Assembly: GCA_029959285.1 (NCBI GenBank)
Contig: JASCOE010000008.1
Span: forward strand, 186,001-250,000
Origin: Flavobacteriaceae bacterium PS02337
GTDB taxonomy: Bacteria; Bacteroidota; Bacteroidia; Flavobacteriales; Flavobacteriaceae
Reading direction: 5' to 3'
Length of the DNA: 64,000 nucleotides
The notes below the pieces were generated by a model. It was not told where the DNA came from and did not search any database. It was given only the letters and a program-made list of their open reading frames with translations. Shown one piece after another: positions 16,308 through 25,293 of this stretch (the first letter of the stretch is position 1; every line of letters begins with the position of its first letter). Position numbers and translations under genes: made by a program.

Positions 16308-17585
16308 TTAATTTCCAATTGCTATTGTATTGTTTGTACTTGCTCTAAAATCAGGATTTCCTTTGATGCTAGGCGTTGCAAAAAGCTCGGTATTTTTCAT
16401 TTTAGTATATTCTAATCCCGAATTTGGATTGTAAAAATTCTGAATTGCATTATCACTGCTTGCAGATTCGCTTGTAATTCCGCCGTTGCAATTATTTACA
16501 ATTGTATTTTTAAAACTCATTTTTGAAAGATTTACATCTCCATTTCCGATATTTCCTTCTAATAAAACGAATGGAGAAAAACCAGAAACAATACTATTAT
16601 TTAAACTGAAAAATGTATTCTCTCTAACAAAAATAGATTCTCTAACCAAACCTTGATTATTTTCTTCCATATTAATCAAAGTAATATTGTTAGCTGTAAT
16701 TTTTGTCATTTTTTTCGTCATATCAGTATTTTCAACTTTGTCGTACGAATCAACTTCAAAACATCTTGATCCAGAAATATCCGATGAAAAAGGATGACGA
16801 ACCGCAATACTGTTTGAGATGTTTATTTGAGCGCCTTGCGTAAAGTCAAAATCATCGTCTGTTGTACGGTAAGAAATTAAATTATTCATATTTAAATCTC
16901 CTCCATAACATTCAAAAGAATCATCATTTGAATAACTAATTTGAATATTACTTAAAACCGTTTTTCTTCCAACTCCGGCCAAAGAAAGACCATTTAATTC
17001 TTTTGCAGCACTTAATTTTCTTCCTGCATATTCAATTCTCACATATTTTAAAATACCTGAATTATCTTCTGCATCTTGACCTCCGTAGTGGTTTAATGTT
17101 GGTTCTAAATCAAAAGGTAAAGTATGAAGTCCGCCTAAAGAATTTATTGGAGCTTTTCCTAAAACAATGATTCCGCCCCAATCTCCAGGTTTTCTAATAT
17201 TCTTTTCTTTATTTGAAGTAAAAACGATTGGATCTGTTTCTAAACCTTCTGCCAAAATTTTTGCGCCATTTGTAATTACAAGAGTTCCGCATGTTTTATC
17301 GTCACCGCGAATTACAGTTCCTGGTTCGATAGTTAAAACAGCGTTATTGGTAACATACACAACACCAACTAATTGATATGTGTTTCGCTTTACTAATCTA
17401 GTGTCTTTGTCTATTGTTCCGGCAATTATATTTGTAGCTTCATTATATTCGTTCAGAGCTGGTTTAAAGTTGGTCCAGTTGTTCATCCAATTATTAGTAC
17501 CAATAATTCCTTTTGGTTGTTGTTGGGCGTGTACTAAAAAGCTGATTGTAAGAGTAATAAGGGCAATGCGTATTTTTGTTTTCAT
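16308..17585 (-). CDS. secreted right-handed beta-helix-like protein of unknown function
   Basis: 425 residues with a signal peptide ending near LVHAQ (about residue 20). The body has repeated short strand units (VTNNAVLTIEPGTVIRGD, LVITNGAKILAEG, GGIIVLGKAPIN, VLSNIQISYSNDDSFECYGG) typical of parallel beta-helix surface proteins. No enzyme motif is recognised. The C-terminus does not resemble a type IX secretion sorting domain that I can identify, so the final location is open. Confidence 0.7.
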   Translation of the reverse strand: MKTKIRIALITLTISFLVHAQQQPKGIIGTNNWMNNWTNFKPALNEYNEATNIIAGTIDKDTRLVKRNTYQLVGVVYVTNNAVLTIEPGTVIRGDDKTCGTLVITNGAKILAEGLETDPIVFTSNKEKNIRKPGDWGGIIVLGKAPINSLGGLHTLPFDLEPTLNHYGGQDAEDNSGILKYVRIEYAGRKLSAAKELNGLSLAGVGRKTVLSNIQISYSNDDSFECYGGDLNMNNLISYRTTDDDFDFTQGAQINISNSIAVRHPFSSDISGSRCFEVDSYDKVENTDMTKKMTKITANNITLINMEENNQGLVRESIFVRENTFFSLNNSIVSGFSPFVLLEGNIGNGDVNLSKMSFKNTIVNNCNGGITSESASSDNAIQNFYNPNSGLEYTKMKNTELFATPSIKGNPDFRASTNNTIAIGN

Positions 17586-17731
17586 AACTATGATTTGGAT
17601 TTCTAGTTTTTGATTTTTTTAATTGTCCCAAAATTAGAAGCCCTATGTTAATCAAAGTCCTGATATTTATTACGAATGCGTTAGCTTAGTATTAAGAATG
17701 TTAAGTTTGTGAAAAGTTATGGCAAAAAATA

Positions 17732-17761
17732 AACCCCGACAATTTAAATACTGTCGGGGTT
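17732..17761 (-). terminator. terminator of the MarR/nitroreductase/YceI operon
   Basis: AACCCCGACA (17732-17741) pairs with TGTCGGGGTT (17752-17761), with a 10-nt loop. It lies 30 bp beyond the YceI stop on the minus strand. Confidence 0.75.
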
Positions 17762-17792
17762 TATTATATTTTGAACTTATGTGTCTAAAAAA

Positions 17793-18359
17793 TTAGAATT
17801 TTAAAGCTACAGTCAATTCGAATTCGTCATTGATAGTTTTGTCTCCTAAACCTTCGAAGAAACTACCTGAACCGTATTTAATATCGTATTTAGTTCTGTC
17901 AACTTTGAAAGCAGTTGTAGCAGTGTTTCCTTTTACAGCGATATCAAAAGTTACTGGTTTAGTGATTCCTTTGATAGTTAAATCAGCAGTTGCAGTGTAA
18001 ACGTCAGTAGATTTTGTAGCGATTTTTTTGATAACTAATTTTGCAGTTGGGAATTTTTCAGTTCCGAAGAAATCGTCAGCTTTTAAGTGCCCGTTTAATT
18101 TTCCTTGGTATTCTCCAGTTAAATCTGTAGAAGTCAATGAAGTCATGTCAACTGTAAAGCTACCACCAACTAATTTGTTTCCTTTTAAAACTACAGCTCC
18201 GTCTTTGAAGTTTACAGTTCCAGAGTGCTCTCCAGTTACTTTTTTACCAACCCATTTGATAGAAGACGCTTTTACGTCGATTTTTTTAGTTTGAGCGTTT
18301 ACTGAGATACCAGCTGCTGCTACGAATAATGCTATTGCAATTGTTTTTAAATTTTTCAT
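17793..18359 (-). CDS. YceI family periplasmic lipid-binding protein
   Basis: 188 residues from the ATG at 18359 (MKNLKTIAIALFVAAA). The longer frame reading into the nitroreductase gene is rejected because a signal peptide begins exactly here, cleaved after VNAQ. The mature part has the YceI lipocalin-like barrel (ASSIKWVGKKVTGEHSGTV, VDMTSLTSTDLTG, VTFDIAVKG). Such proteins bind polyisoprenoid-type lipids. It is 31 bp downstream of the nitroreductase, probably co-transcribed. Confidence 0.92.
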   Translation of the reverse strand: MKNLKTIAIALFVAAAGISVNAQTKKIDVKASSIKWVGKKVTGEHSGTVNFKDGAVVLKGNKLVGGSFTVDMTSLTSTDLTGEYQGKLNGHLKADDFFGTEKFPTAKLVIKKIATKSTDVYTATADLTIKGITKPVTFDIAVKGNTATTAFKVDRTKYDIKYGSGSFFEGLGDKTINDEFELTVALKF

Positions 18360-18390
18360 GTTGTAAAAATTGAATTTGATTAATAAATAA

Positions 18391-19023
18391 TTATAGTGTG
18401 ATAAATAATTCTTCTTGAGATTTTCTAACTTTTTTGTAATGCTGAGCGTCGTCCTCATCATGTCTGTAACCAACAGTTGCAATAACTGAAGCGTTTAAAC
18501 CTAATTTATCGAAACCTAATATTTCGTTGAATTGAGCTGGATTAAATCCTTCCATTGGTGTAGCATCGATTTTTAATTCTGCTGCTGCTGCCAATAAAGT
18601 TCCTAAAGCAATGTAAGTTTGTTTTGCTGTCCAGATGTTTTTGTTTTCTTGAGATAAGTTTGAAATTACGTTATTCATCATATCTTCAAAACCTCCTAAA
18701 GCTTCAGTAGGAACACCTCTTGTTTCGCTAATGTTTTTAATGTAAGCTGCTACAGATTCTGGTCCTGCGTTTAAGTCGTTTGCAAAGATAAACAATTGAG
18801 AAGCATCGGTAATTTGAGTTTGTCCGTAAGCCGCAGCTTTCAATTTTTCTCTAATTTCTGGATTTTCTACAACTACTACTTTAAATGGTTGCAAACCGTA
18901 TGAAGAAGCAGCTAATCTCACAGCTTCTTTTAATGTATTTAAATCAGCATCTGAGATTTTTTTTGTTGCATCAAATCTTTTTGTTGCATATCTCCAATTA
19001 AGATTTTCTAAAATTGTGCTCAT
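18391..19023 (-). CDS. nitroreductase family NAD(P)H oxidoreductase
   Basis: 210 residues. FMN-dependent nitroreductase fold: NWRYATKRFD (FMN phosphate contacts) at the start, AASSYGLQPFKVVVVENPE, and AELKIDATPMEGFNPAQFN. It is of the NfsB-like type that reduces quinones or nitro compounds. Middle gene of MarR-nitroreductase-YceI with 4 bp to the MarR stop. Confidence 0.9.
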   Translation of the reverse strand: MSTILENLNWRYATKRFDATKKISDADLNTLKEAVRLAASSYGLQPFKVVVVENPEIREKLKAAAYGQTQITDASQLFIFANDLNAGPESVAAYIKNISETRGVPTEALGGFEDMMNNVISNLSQENKNIWTAKQTYIALGTLLAAAAELKIDATPMEGFNPAQFNEILGFDKLGLNASVIATVGYRHDEDDAQHYKKVRKSQEELFITL

Positions 19024-19027
19024 AGTT

Positions 19028-19489
19028 TTAATTTTGTTGAGTTCTGTATTTTTCTAATAATTTGTTCAATAATTCTAATTCTTCTTGACTTATATTCTCA
19101 GCAAATGCGCGTTCGTGTGCATCTACTTTCGGATCTAATTCTTTTAAAACATCTAATCCTTTTTGCGTAATCAAAACTTCGATTTTACGTCGATTGTCGG
19201 GACAGACATTTCTTGTAACGAATTCTTTCAGTAATAATTTGTCAACTAATCGGGTTGTGTTACTCGTTTTAGCCAACATACGTTCTTGTATCACACACAT
19301 ATTAGCAGGATTTCCTTTTTGTCCTCTTAATATACGCAGCACATTATACTGTTCTCCAGACAAATCATACGGTTTTATCAACTCGTTGAAATGATCCTGA
19401 ATCACATTTTGTGTGTACATGATATTCAGAATAACTTTTTTCGCATTATCCATCTTAACTGTACTCTTAATAACCTCTTCAATTGTCAT
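19028..19489 (-). CDS. MarR family transcriptional regulator
   Basis: 153 residues from the ATG at 19489 (MTIEEVIKSTVKMDN). A longer reading would start inside the operator palindromes. Winged helix: GEQYNVLRILRG, then MLAKTSNTTRLVDKLLLKEFV and NRRKIEVLITQKG. It probably represses its own operon and senses an electrophile, quinone or similar compound; the Cys residues C59 region and C97 region could be redox active, which is inference. Confidence 0.9.
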   Translation of the reverse strand: MTIEEVIKSTVKMDNAKKVILNIMYTQNVIQDHFNELIKPYDLSGEQYNVLRILRGQKGNPANMCVIQERMLAKTSNTTRLVDKLLLKEFVTRNVCPDNRRKIEVLITQKGLDVLKELDPKVDAHERAFAENISQEELELLNKLLEKYRTQQN

Positions 19490-19504
19490 AGTCGTAAGTG
19501 TATA

Positions 19505-19548
19505 ATTTGTATATACAAATGTAGAACTTTTAATAGTTGTATATACAA
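19505..19548 (-). promoter_or_regulatory. MarR operator: two TTGTATATACAA palindromes
   Basis: ATTTGTATATACAAAT (19505-19520) is a perfect 16-bp palindrome. TTGTATATACAA recurs at 19537-19548. Their centres are exactly 30 bp apart, about three helical turns. They lie directly upstream of the marR start and suit binding of two dimers on one DNA face. Confidence 0.8.
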
Positions 19549-19787
19549 GTGTCATGTTAAAAATTTGTTAATTGATAAAATAATGAGCGATTACAAGGGA
19601 AATTTGAAATTATGTTGTTATAAAAGTAACGTATTTTTCCTTTTTAAAGTATTGATATTTTGATGTTTAACTTAAATTTAAAATTGAAAAAGGCGCAGAG
19701 ATTGGAAATGTTTCTAAAAATGACATTTGTAAGACAATTAAAAAAGCAATAAAGCTAAATAGTTTATAATCAGTTAAATTTGAAGTT

Positions 19788-21365
19788 TTATTGAAACTCA
19801 GAAAGCAAAAATCCTTTGGCAATTGCTTTAAAATTTGAAATTTCATTGTTAATCCAAGCTTCGTCGTGACCCAATTCTTTAGCAATTATTCGTGCTGTTT
19901 TTTCAGAAATCTCAATTGCGGCTCTGGCGTCTAAGAATAATAAACGAACGCGTCTTGCCAAAATATCATCTACAGTTCTGGCCATTTCGTATCGAATTGC
20001 CCAAACAACTTCTGCCAATGTAAACTCATGATTTGGATGAAGTTTCTCTTTTAATTCAGGTTCATTTTGTTGAAGTTCGATAATTTTAGGAATATCGGTT
20101 CCATATATATAAAGGTGATTTTCTCTATCGATAGAAGTCGTTGCTTTATTTCCATGAATGGGAAGATGCTCGGTTTGACATTCTTTCTGAGATAATTTTC
20201 CTGTTTGAATTGCTTTATCGATAATATCTTCGGCAATTTTTCTATACGTTGTCCATTTTCCTCCAGTAATGGTAATTAATCCTGTTTCAGAAACAATTAT
20301 TTTATGACTTCTAGAAACTTCCTTAGTGCTTTTTCCTTCTTCTTTCGGCGCCGCCAACGGACGCAAACCTGCAAAAACCGATAAAACATCTGCTCTTGTT
20401 GGTTTTTTTGTCAAGAAACGTTGAGCAGTTTCGAGAACAAATTGAATTTCGCTTTCTAAAGCAATTGGTTCAAGACTTTGTTTCTTAATTAAAGTATCTG
20501 TGGTTCCAACCACAACGCGATTGTGCCACGGAACTGCAAATAAAACTCTTCCGTCTTTTGTTTTCGGGATCATTAATGCATTTTCGCCTGGCAAGAAAGA
20601 TTTATCAAATACCAAATGAATTCCCTGACTTGGAACAATGTATTTTTTATAGACATTATCGTTCAGCTTCATGATGGCATTGGTAAAAACACCGGTCGCA
20701 TTTACAACAACAGAACCTTTTAGATCGTATTTATTTCCTGTTTCTTGATCAATTATCTGAACACCAATAATTTGATTTTTATCATCTTTCAATAAATTGA
20801 AGACTTTTGTATAGTTTAAAACACAAGCTCCATTTTCTACAGCAGTTTGAGCAAGATTAATTGCCAAACGAGAATCATCAAATTGACCGTCGTGATAAAT
20901 AACGCCGTTTACCAATCCGTTTTCTTCTACATTAGGAAGCATTTCAATAGTTTTTCTTTTTGAAAGATATTTTGAACTTCCTAAACTCAAACAACCCGAC
21001 AGTAAATCGTAAACTTTTAATCCGATAGTATAAAAATAACCGCTAAACCAATGATAATTCGGAATAATAAACGATTGGTTTTTTACTAAATGATTTGCAT
21101 TTTGAGCTAATAATCCTCGCTCTTTTAAAGCTTCTCTAACCAAATGAACGTCACCTTGAGCTAAATAACGAACGCCGCCATGAACCAATTTTGTACTTCT
21201 GCTTGAAGTTCCTTTAGCAAAATCTACCGCTTCCAATAAAATGGTTTTATAACCCCGACTTGCTGCATCAATTGCAGTTCCGAGTCCGCTTGCGCCACCG
21301 CCAATAATGATTACATCCCAATTTTCTGTATTTTGTAATTTTGATAATTGCTCGGAGCGGTTCAT
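19788..21365 (-). CDS. glpD: glycerol-3-phosphate dehydrogenase/oxidase, FAD-dependent
   Basis: 525 residues. Oxidises sn-glycerol 3-phosphate to dihydroxyacetone phosphate at the membrane and passes electrons to quinone. The FAD fold is at the start (DVIIIGGGASGLGTAIDAASRG), followed by the GlpD motifs KGTSSRSTKLVHGGVRYL and ITGGKWTTYRKIAEDI. No glpF or glpK is beside it. The 232-bp gap before marR shows nothing recognisable. Confidence 0.95.
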   Translation of the reverse strand: MNRSEQLSKLQNTENWDVIIIGGGASGLGTAIDAASRGYKTILLEAVDFAKGTSSRSTKLVHGGVRYLAQGDVHLVREALKERGLLAQNANHLVKNQSFIIPNYHWFSGYFYTIGLKVYDLLSGCLSLGSSKYLSKRKTIEMLPNVEENGLVNGVIYHDGQFDDSRLAINLAQTAVENGACVLNYTKVFNLLKDDKNQIIGVQIIDQETGNKYDLKGSVVVNATGVFTNAIMKLNDNVYKKYIVPSQGIHLVFDKSFLPGENALMIPKTKDGRVLFAVPWHNRVVVGTTDTLIKKQSLEPIALESEIQFVLETAQRFLTKKPTRADVLSVFAGLRPLAAPKEEGKSTKEVSRSHKIIVSETGLITITGGKWTTYRKIAEDIIDKAIQTGKLSQKECQTEHLPIHGNKATTSIDRENHLYIYGTDIPKIIELQQNEPELKEKLHPNHEFTLAEVVWAIRYEMARTVDDILARRVRLLFLDARAAIEISEKTARIIAKELGHDEAWINNEISNFKAIAKGFLLSEFQ

Positions 21366-21427
21366 GTTATATTTATTTTGGAAATATTGTTTAAAGCAAA
21401 CTTAACGAAACGAAATTAAAAATTGAT

Positions 21428-21612
21428 GAAGAAATATTCCGTAGGAATATCTCGTCGGTAGAAAAAGATAATATTGTTTTGTTTTATGTCCTGTAGGGAC
21501 ATTTGTTTTTTTATAAAATGGGATATTCAATCGTTAATCATACGTTCCTACGGAACGTGTAAATGGAATTCAAATTTAATTTCTACCAACCAGACATTCC
21601 TACGGAATGAAT
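21428..21612. repeat. intergenic repeat with TACGTTCCTACGGAACG palindromes
   Basis: The gap 21366-21711 has no gene. It holds several small palindromic units: CCGTAGGAATATCTCGTCGG, GTCCTGTAGGGACAT, CGTTCCTACGGAACG and ATTCCTACGGAAT. They form an imperfect large inverted structure together with TTTCTACC/GGTAGAAA outer pieces. Confidence 0.65.
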
Positions 21613-21627
21613 ATGTTTTAAAATACA

Positions 21628-21659
21628 AAACCCGACAGTTTTTTTAAACTGTCGGGTTT
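21628..21659 (-). terminator. terminator downstream of the YeeE/YedE pair
   Basis: AAACCCGACAGTTT (21628-21641) pairs perfectly with AAACTGTCGGGTTT (21646-21659). Lies after the stop at 21712 on the minus strand. A second D-type repeat (AACTTGAAACCTGAAAC) sits between. Confidence 0.8.
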
Positions 21660-21711
21660 GTTACGTTTTCGAACTTGAAACCTGAAACAAATAAAACTTG
21701 AAACAAGTTTA

Positions 21712-22191
21712 TTAATGAGGCAATTTATCCTTAATCAATCCATAAACCCAAGTTCCTGCAATGGCACTTACTAAAGTTACCACAATTACTGTCGCGCCTG
21801 TACCAATCTGAGCAAAAAGCGGACCTGGACAAGCTCCAGTAATTGCCCATCCGAAACCAAATAGTAAACCGCCATAAATTTGTCCTTTGTTAAAAGTCTT
21901 TGGCTGAATTTCGATTTTCTCGCCTTGTAAAGTTTTAATATTGAATTTTTTAATTAATTGCACAGATATTAATCCAACTGCAACTGCGCTTCCGATTACA
22001 CCGTACATAAAGAAAGATTGCAAATGAAACATTTCCTGAATTCTGAACCAGCTAATGATTTCTGCTTTTACGAATACAATTCCGAAAAAGATTCCAACAA
22101 TTAGATATTTCAAATTTCCTAAAGCATTTTCTTTTTTCTGGCTTGCGTTAATTCCTTCGCCGTCTGTATTTTTATTTTCTAAATTATTCAT
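21712..22191 (-). CDS. YeeE/YedE-type sulfur transport membrane protein (second half)
   Basis: 159 residues with about four membrane helices. GLLFGFGWAITGACPGPLFAQIGTG carries the conserved GxCPG cysteine motif of the YeeE/YedE (sul_transp) family, which conducts thiosulfate or related sulfur species. It pairs with the gene 10 bp upstream, which carries the other half of the duplicated architecture. Confidence 0.88.
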   Translation of the reverse strand: MNNLENKNTDGEGINASQKKENALGNLKYLIVGIFFGIVFVKAEIISWFRIQEMFHLQSFFMYGVIGSAVAVGLISVQLIKKFNIKTLQGEKIEIQPKTFNKGQIYGGLLFGFGWAITGACPGPLFAQIGTGATVIVVTLVSAIAGTWVYGLIKDKLPH

Positions 22192-22201
22192 TTTTGAAAT
22201 T

Positions 22202-22771
22202 TTAAAGTGAAAGAATATAAGGTAAGATCAAAAGAGCCATTACAAAACCGCCAATCATAAAACAGATTGTCGCTACTAATGAAGGCCATTGTAGATTTGA
22301 CAATCCCATAATTGCGTGACCACTAGTACAACCGCCCGCGTAACGAGTTCCAAAGCCTACTAAAAATCCTCCAACTACGATCATAATGAATCCGCGAAGC
22401 GTTAATAAACTTTCCCAAGAAAATAATTGCGATGGAACTAAACCAGTGTGATCAGTAATTCCGTAACTTGATAATTGCTCTGAAAGTTCTGGAGTAATGA
22501 CAACCGCATTTGGATTGGATAGAAAATAAGTAGCGATAGCACCGCCGAAAAATATTCCCAAAACAAAAAATAAGTTCCAGCTTTCTTTTTTCCAATCGTA
22601 TTTAAAAAACGAAATATTCGCAGGAATACAAGCCGCACAAATATGTCGCAATGACGAACTAATCCCAAAAGATTTATTCCCAATAATTAATAAAATTGGA
22701 ACAGTTAATCCAATCAGCGGACCAGCAACATACCAAGGCCATGGTTCTCTTATAATTTCAAGTATACTCAT
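22202..22771 (-). CDS. YeeE/YedE-type sulfur transport membrane protein (first half)
   Basis: 189 residues, about five helices. VGFGTRYAGGCTSGHAIMGL is the conserved GGCTSGH motif, and IRHICAACIPANI adds two cysteines. Together with the next gene it makes the split two-protein form of the sulfur transporter. The order with the persulfide dioxygenase gene upstream suggests a sulfide/persulfide handling operon. Confidence 0.9.
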   Translation of the reverse strand: MSILEIIREPWPWYVAGPLIGLTVPILLIIGNKSFGISSSLRHICAACIPANISFFKYDWKKESWNLFFVLGIFFGGAIATYFLSNPNAVVITPELSEQLSSYGITDHTGLVPSQLFSWESLLTLRGFIMIVVGGFLVGFGTRYAGGCTSGHAIMGLSNLQWPSLVATICFMIGGFVMALLILPYILSL

Positions 22772-22798
22772 TTTACTTTTAAAATTTATTTTTTATTT

Positions 22799-22912
22799 TA
22801 AACCATTAAGATATTAAGGAAATTAAGCTAATCTGACTTAATGAAAATTTTCAAAAGAAGGTTAAGAAAATTAAGCATTCCAACTTAATTAACTTAATAT
22901 CTTAATGGTAAA
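22799..22912. repeat. intergenic inverted repeat (ACCATTAAGATATTAAGG family)
   Basis: ACCATTAAGATATTAAGG (22802 onward) is mirrored by TTAATATCTTAATGGT ending near 22909. The arms consist of 9-bp ATTAAG units. Lies between the dioxygenase and transporter genes. Confidence 0.7.
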
Positions 22913-22919
22913 AATTATT

Positions 22920-24338
22920 TTATGCTTTCAAAACCTTGCTTTGACAAACAAAATCAGATTTTGGAATATTTGTTTTTGAAATCGCTCCGAAACCGCCTTC
23001 CACTTCAGAGAAATTTCTAAAACCTCTTGCTTGAAGAATAGAAGCCGCAATCATACTTCTGTAACCACCAGCGCAATGTAGATAAAAATGCTCATTTGGG
23101 TTAATGTCTTTTACCCAGTCATTAATATAAGCTAAAGGTTTGCTGTAAGCATCTTCGATATGTTCTGCTTCGTATTCTGTTTCTTTACGAATGTCGATTA
23201 TTTTGTCTTTTTGAATGTCTACTTCGTTTGCAAATTGTTCAGCAGTAATTCGGTTTACAGAATCTGTTTCGAAACCTGCTTTTTGCCACGCTTCAAAACC
23301 GCCTTCCAAATGTCCAATAATCGTATCAAAACCTACACGGCTTAAACGCGTTACAGTTTCTTCTTCCATTCCAACTGTAGTAACCAAAATGATTGGTTGT
23401 TTTACATTTGCAATTAAAGTTCCTACCCACGGTGCAAAATCACCGTTGATTCCGATATTAATAGATTGCGGGATAAATGCTTTACTGAAATCGGCAGCAC
23501 TTCTGGTGTCTAGAATCAAAGCGCCAGTTTCTTCTGCGATAGCTTCAAATTCTTTTGCATTTATTTCTTTCATTCCGTTGTGTAAAACAGATTCAAAACT
23601 TTCGTAGCCCTGTTTATTCATTGCAACATTCATGCTGAAATAGGCTGGAGGAGGCAACAAACCGTCGGTAACTTCTTTGATGAATTCTTCTTCGGTCATG
23701 TTGGCGCGCAAAGCATAATTCGTTGCTTTTTGATTACCAATTGTAGAAACAGTTTCTTTGCTCATGTTTTTTCCGCAGGCGCTTCCGGCACCGTGCGCAG
23801 GATAAACGATAACATCATCAGCCAAAGTCATGATTTTATCCCTTAAAGAATGAAATAAAATTCCAGCCAATTGATCTTGCGTCATTCCCGCTGCTTTTTG
23901 AGCTAAATCTGGACGTCCGACATCGCCAATAAATAAAGTGTCTCCAGAGAAAATAGCATGATCTTTTCCGTTTTCATCAATTAATAAAAAAGTAGTGCTT
24001 TCCATAGTATGTCCTGGCGTGTGCAAAACTTTAATGGTTACTTTTCCAAGTTTAAATTCTTGTCCGTCTGTTGCAGAAATGCAGTCAAATTCGCAGGCAG
24101 CATTTGGTCCGTAAACGATTGGCGCTCCAGTTTCTTTGCTTAAATCAACGTGTCCAGAAACGAAATCGGCGTGGAAATGTGTTTCAAAAATATATTTCAA
24201 CTTTACGCCGTCACGTTCTAAACGATCTAAGTAAGGTTGCGTTTCTCTAAGCGGATCAATAATGGCCGCTTCGCCATTTGAAGTGATATAGTATGCACCT
24301 TGCGCAAGGCATCCGGTGTAAATTTGCTCTATTTTCAT
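22920..24338 (-). CDS. persulfide dioxygenase-like metallo-beta-lactamase protein fused to two rhodanese domains
   Basis: 472 residues. The N-terminal metallo-beta-lactamase fold has the iron/zinc ligands H54, H56, D58 and H63 (THFHADFVSGH) and SGDTLFIGDVGRPDL. Rhodanese domain one (about 265-355) lacks a catalytic Cys. Domain two (about 365-465) has it, in LHCAGGYRS. Such fusions oxidise glutathione or other persulfides to sulfite and move sulfane sulfur. Neighbouring YeeE/YedE genes fit sulfide detoxification. Confidence 0.9.
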   Translation of the reverse strand: MKIEQIYTGCLAQGAYYITSNGEAAIIDPLRETQPYLDRLERDGVKLKYIFETHFHADFVSGHVDLSKETGAPIVYGPNAACEFDCISATDGQEFKLGKVTIKVLHTPGHTMESTTFLLIDENGKDHAIFSGDTLFIGDVGRPDLAQKAAGMTQDQLAGILFHSLRDKIMTLADDVIVYPAHGAGSACGKNMSKETVSTIGNQKATNYALRANMTEEEFIKEVTDGLLPPPAYFSMNVAMNKQGYESFESVLHNGMKEINAKEFEAIAEETGALILDTRSAADFSKAFIPQSINIGINGDFAPWVGTLIANVKQPIILVTTVGMEEETVTRLSRVGFDTIIGHLEGGFEAWQKAGFETDSVNRITAEQFANEVDIQKDKIIDIRKETEYEAEHIEDAYSKPLAYINDWVKDINPNEHFYLHCAGGYRSMIAASILQARGFRNFSEVEGGFGAISKTNIPKSDFVCQSKVLKA

Positions 24339-24476
24339 GATAGGTATTGTAAAATGATGGGTTACAAAGGTAACTTTGTTTTTTAGAAAAATAGGTGACT
24401 AATGTTACAGAAATTAGGTTTTTGTGTAAAAAAATGTGGAGTTTGTCATATTCGATTGAGATAAATTAATTTAAAG

Positions 24477-24507
24477 TTGAGCAATTACGCTTTAAGCTTT
24501 AATTTTG
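24477..24507 (+). promoter_or_regulatory. promoter of the HD-domain gene
   Basis: TTG at 24477-24479 and TAATTTTG at 24500-24507 are 20 bp apart, fitting the Bacteroidota -33/-7 pattern. The transcription start would be near 24513, which decides for the ATG at 24541. Confidence 0.6.
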
Positions 24508-24540
24508 CATATGACGAATGTCATTTCAAAAATAAAAAAA

Positions 24541-25131
24541 ATGAACACAAAAGACTTATTAGATCAAATCGCTTTTATAAAAGAAATTGATAAAGTAAAA
24601 TACATTCAGCGCAAAACGAAATTGTTTAACAGCGACCGTTGTGAAAATGATGCAGAACACAGTTGGCATTTGGCATTAATGGCAATTGTTTTGGCAGAAC
24701 ATTCTAATGAACCAATTGATGTTTTAAAAGTCGTAAAAATGGTTTTGATTCATGATATTGTCGAAATTGACGCTGGAGATGTTTTTATTTATGATACTGT
24801 AAAAAGTCATGATAATACTGATGAAGAACGATTGGCAGCAAATCGAATTTTTGGTTTATTACCTAAAAACCAAGCTGATGAATTAATTTCTATTTGGGAA
24901 GAATTTGAAGCTGGAGAAACTAATGAAGCCAAATTTGCCAGATCTATGGACATATTAGAGCCTTTGTTGCAAAATACTTCTAACAACGGCGGAACATGGA
25001 AAGAATTTGGAGTGAATTACGATAAGGTTTATGAAAAGAAAAGCGTCATTAAAAACGGTTCAGCATCTTTATGGAATTACGCCGAGGGTTTGATTAATGA
25101 AAGTGTTGAAAAAGGAATTTTGAAGAAATAG
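24541..25131 (+). CDS. HD domain phosphohydrolase (YfbR-like 5'-nucleotidase family)
   Basis: 196 residues from the ATG at 24541 (MNTKDLLDQIAFIKEID). An ATG at 24511 would fall at the transcription start. Metal ligands of the HD fold: DAEHSWHLALMA and LIHDIVEIDAGD, as in YfbR/HDDC2 nucleotidases that dephosphorylate (deoxy)nucleoside monophosphates. Alone on the plus strand, divergent from the dioxygenase gene. Confidence 0.88.
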   Translation: MNTKDLLDQIAFIKEIDKVKYIQRKTKLFNSDRCENDAEHSWHLALMAIVLAEHSNEPIDVLKVVKMVLIHDIVEIDAGDVFIYDTVKSHDNTDEERLAANRIFGLLPKNQADELISIWEEFEAGETNEAKFARSMDILEPLLQNTSNNGGTWKEFGVNYDKVYEKKSVIKNGSASLWNYAEGLINESVEKGILKK

Positions 25132-25212
25132 TCTAAACCATATAAGTAATGTAAGTTCATTTTAGTTTAAGCAAAAATTATATTTACTTATATAACTTAT
25201 ATGGTTTAAAAT
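25132..25212. repeat. intergenic inverted repeat (AAACCATATAAGT family)
   Basis: TAAACCATATAAGT (about 25134) is mirrored by ACTTATATGGTTTA ending at about 25207; outer 14 bp perfect, inner AAGT units imperfect. It may serve as a transcription end for the HD gene. Confidence 0.7.
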
Positions 25213-25259
25213 TTTAAAAAGAAACTCTTTTTTTAAGAGACAATTCGGGTTCTAATGGT

Positions 25260-25267
25260 TAAATTTG
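25260..25267 (+). promoter_or_regulatory. probable -7 element for cydAB
   Basis: TAAATTTG fits TAnnTTTG and lies 27 bp before the ATG at 25294. If real, the upstream in-frame ATG at 25255 would not be transcribed. Confidence 0.4.
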
Positions 25268-25293
25268 TGGAACTTCATAAACAAATTACCATT

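Noticed and set aside
16308-17585. Type IX secretion C-terminal sorting domain on the beta-helix protein
   Set aside because: The C-terminal residues do not show the expected conserved strands or a terminal Lys-rich end.
18360-18482. Longer N-terminus for the YceI protein
   Set aside because: It would overlap the nitroreductase gene, and a clean signal peptide begins at the ATG at 18359.
19667-19885. 72-codon minus-strand frame at the end of glpD
   Set aside because: It overlaps glpD in another frame, has no recognisable features and lies mostly in AT-rich non-coding DNA.
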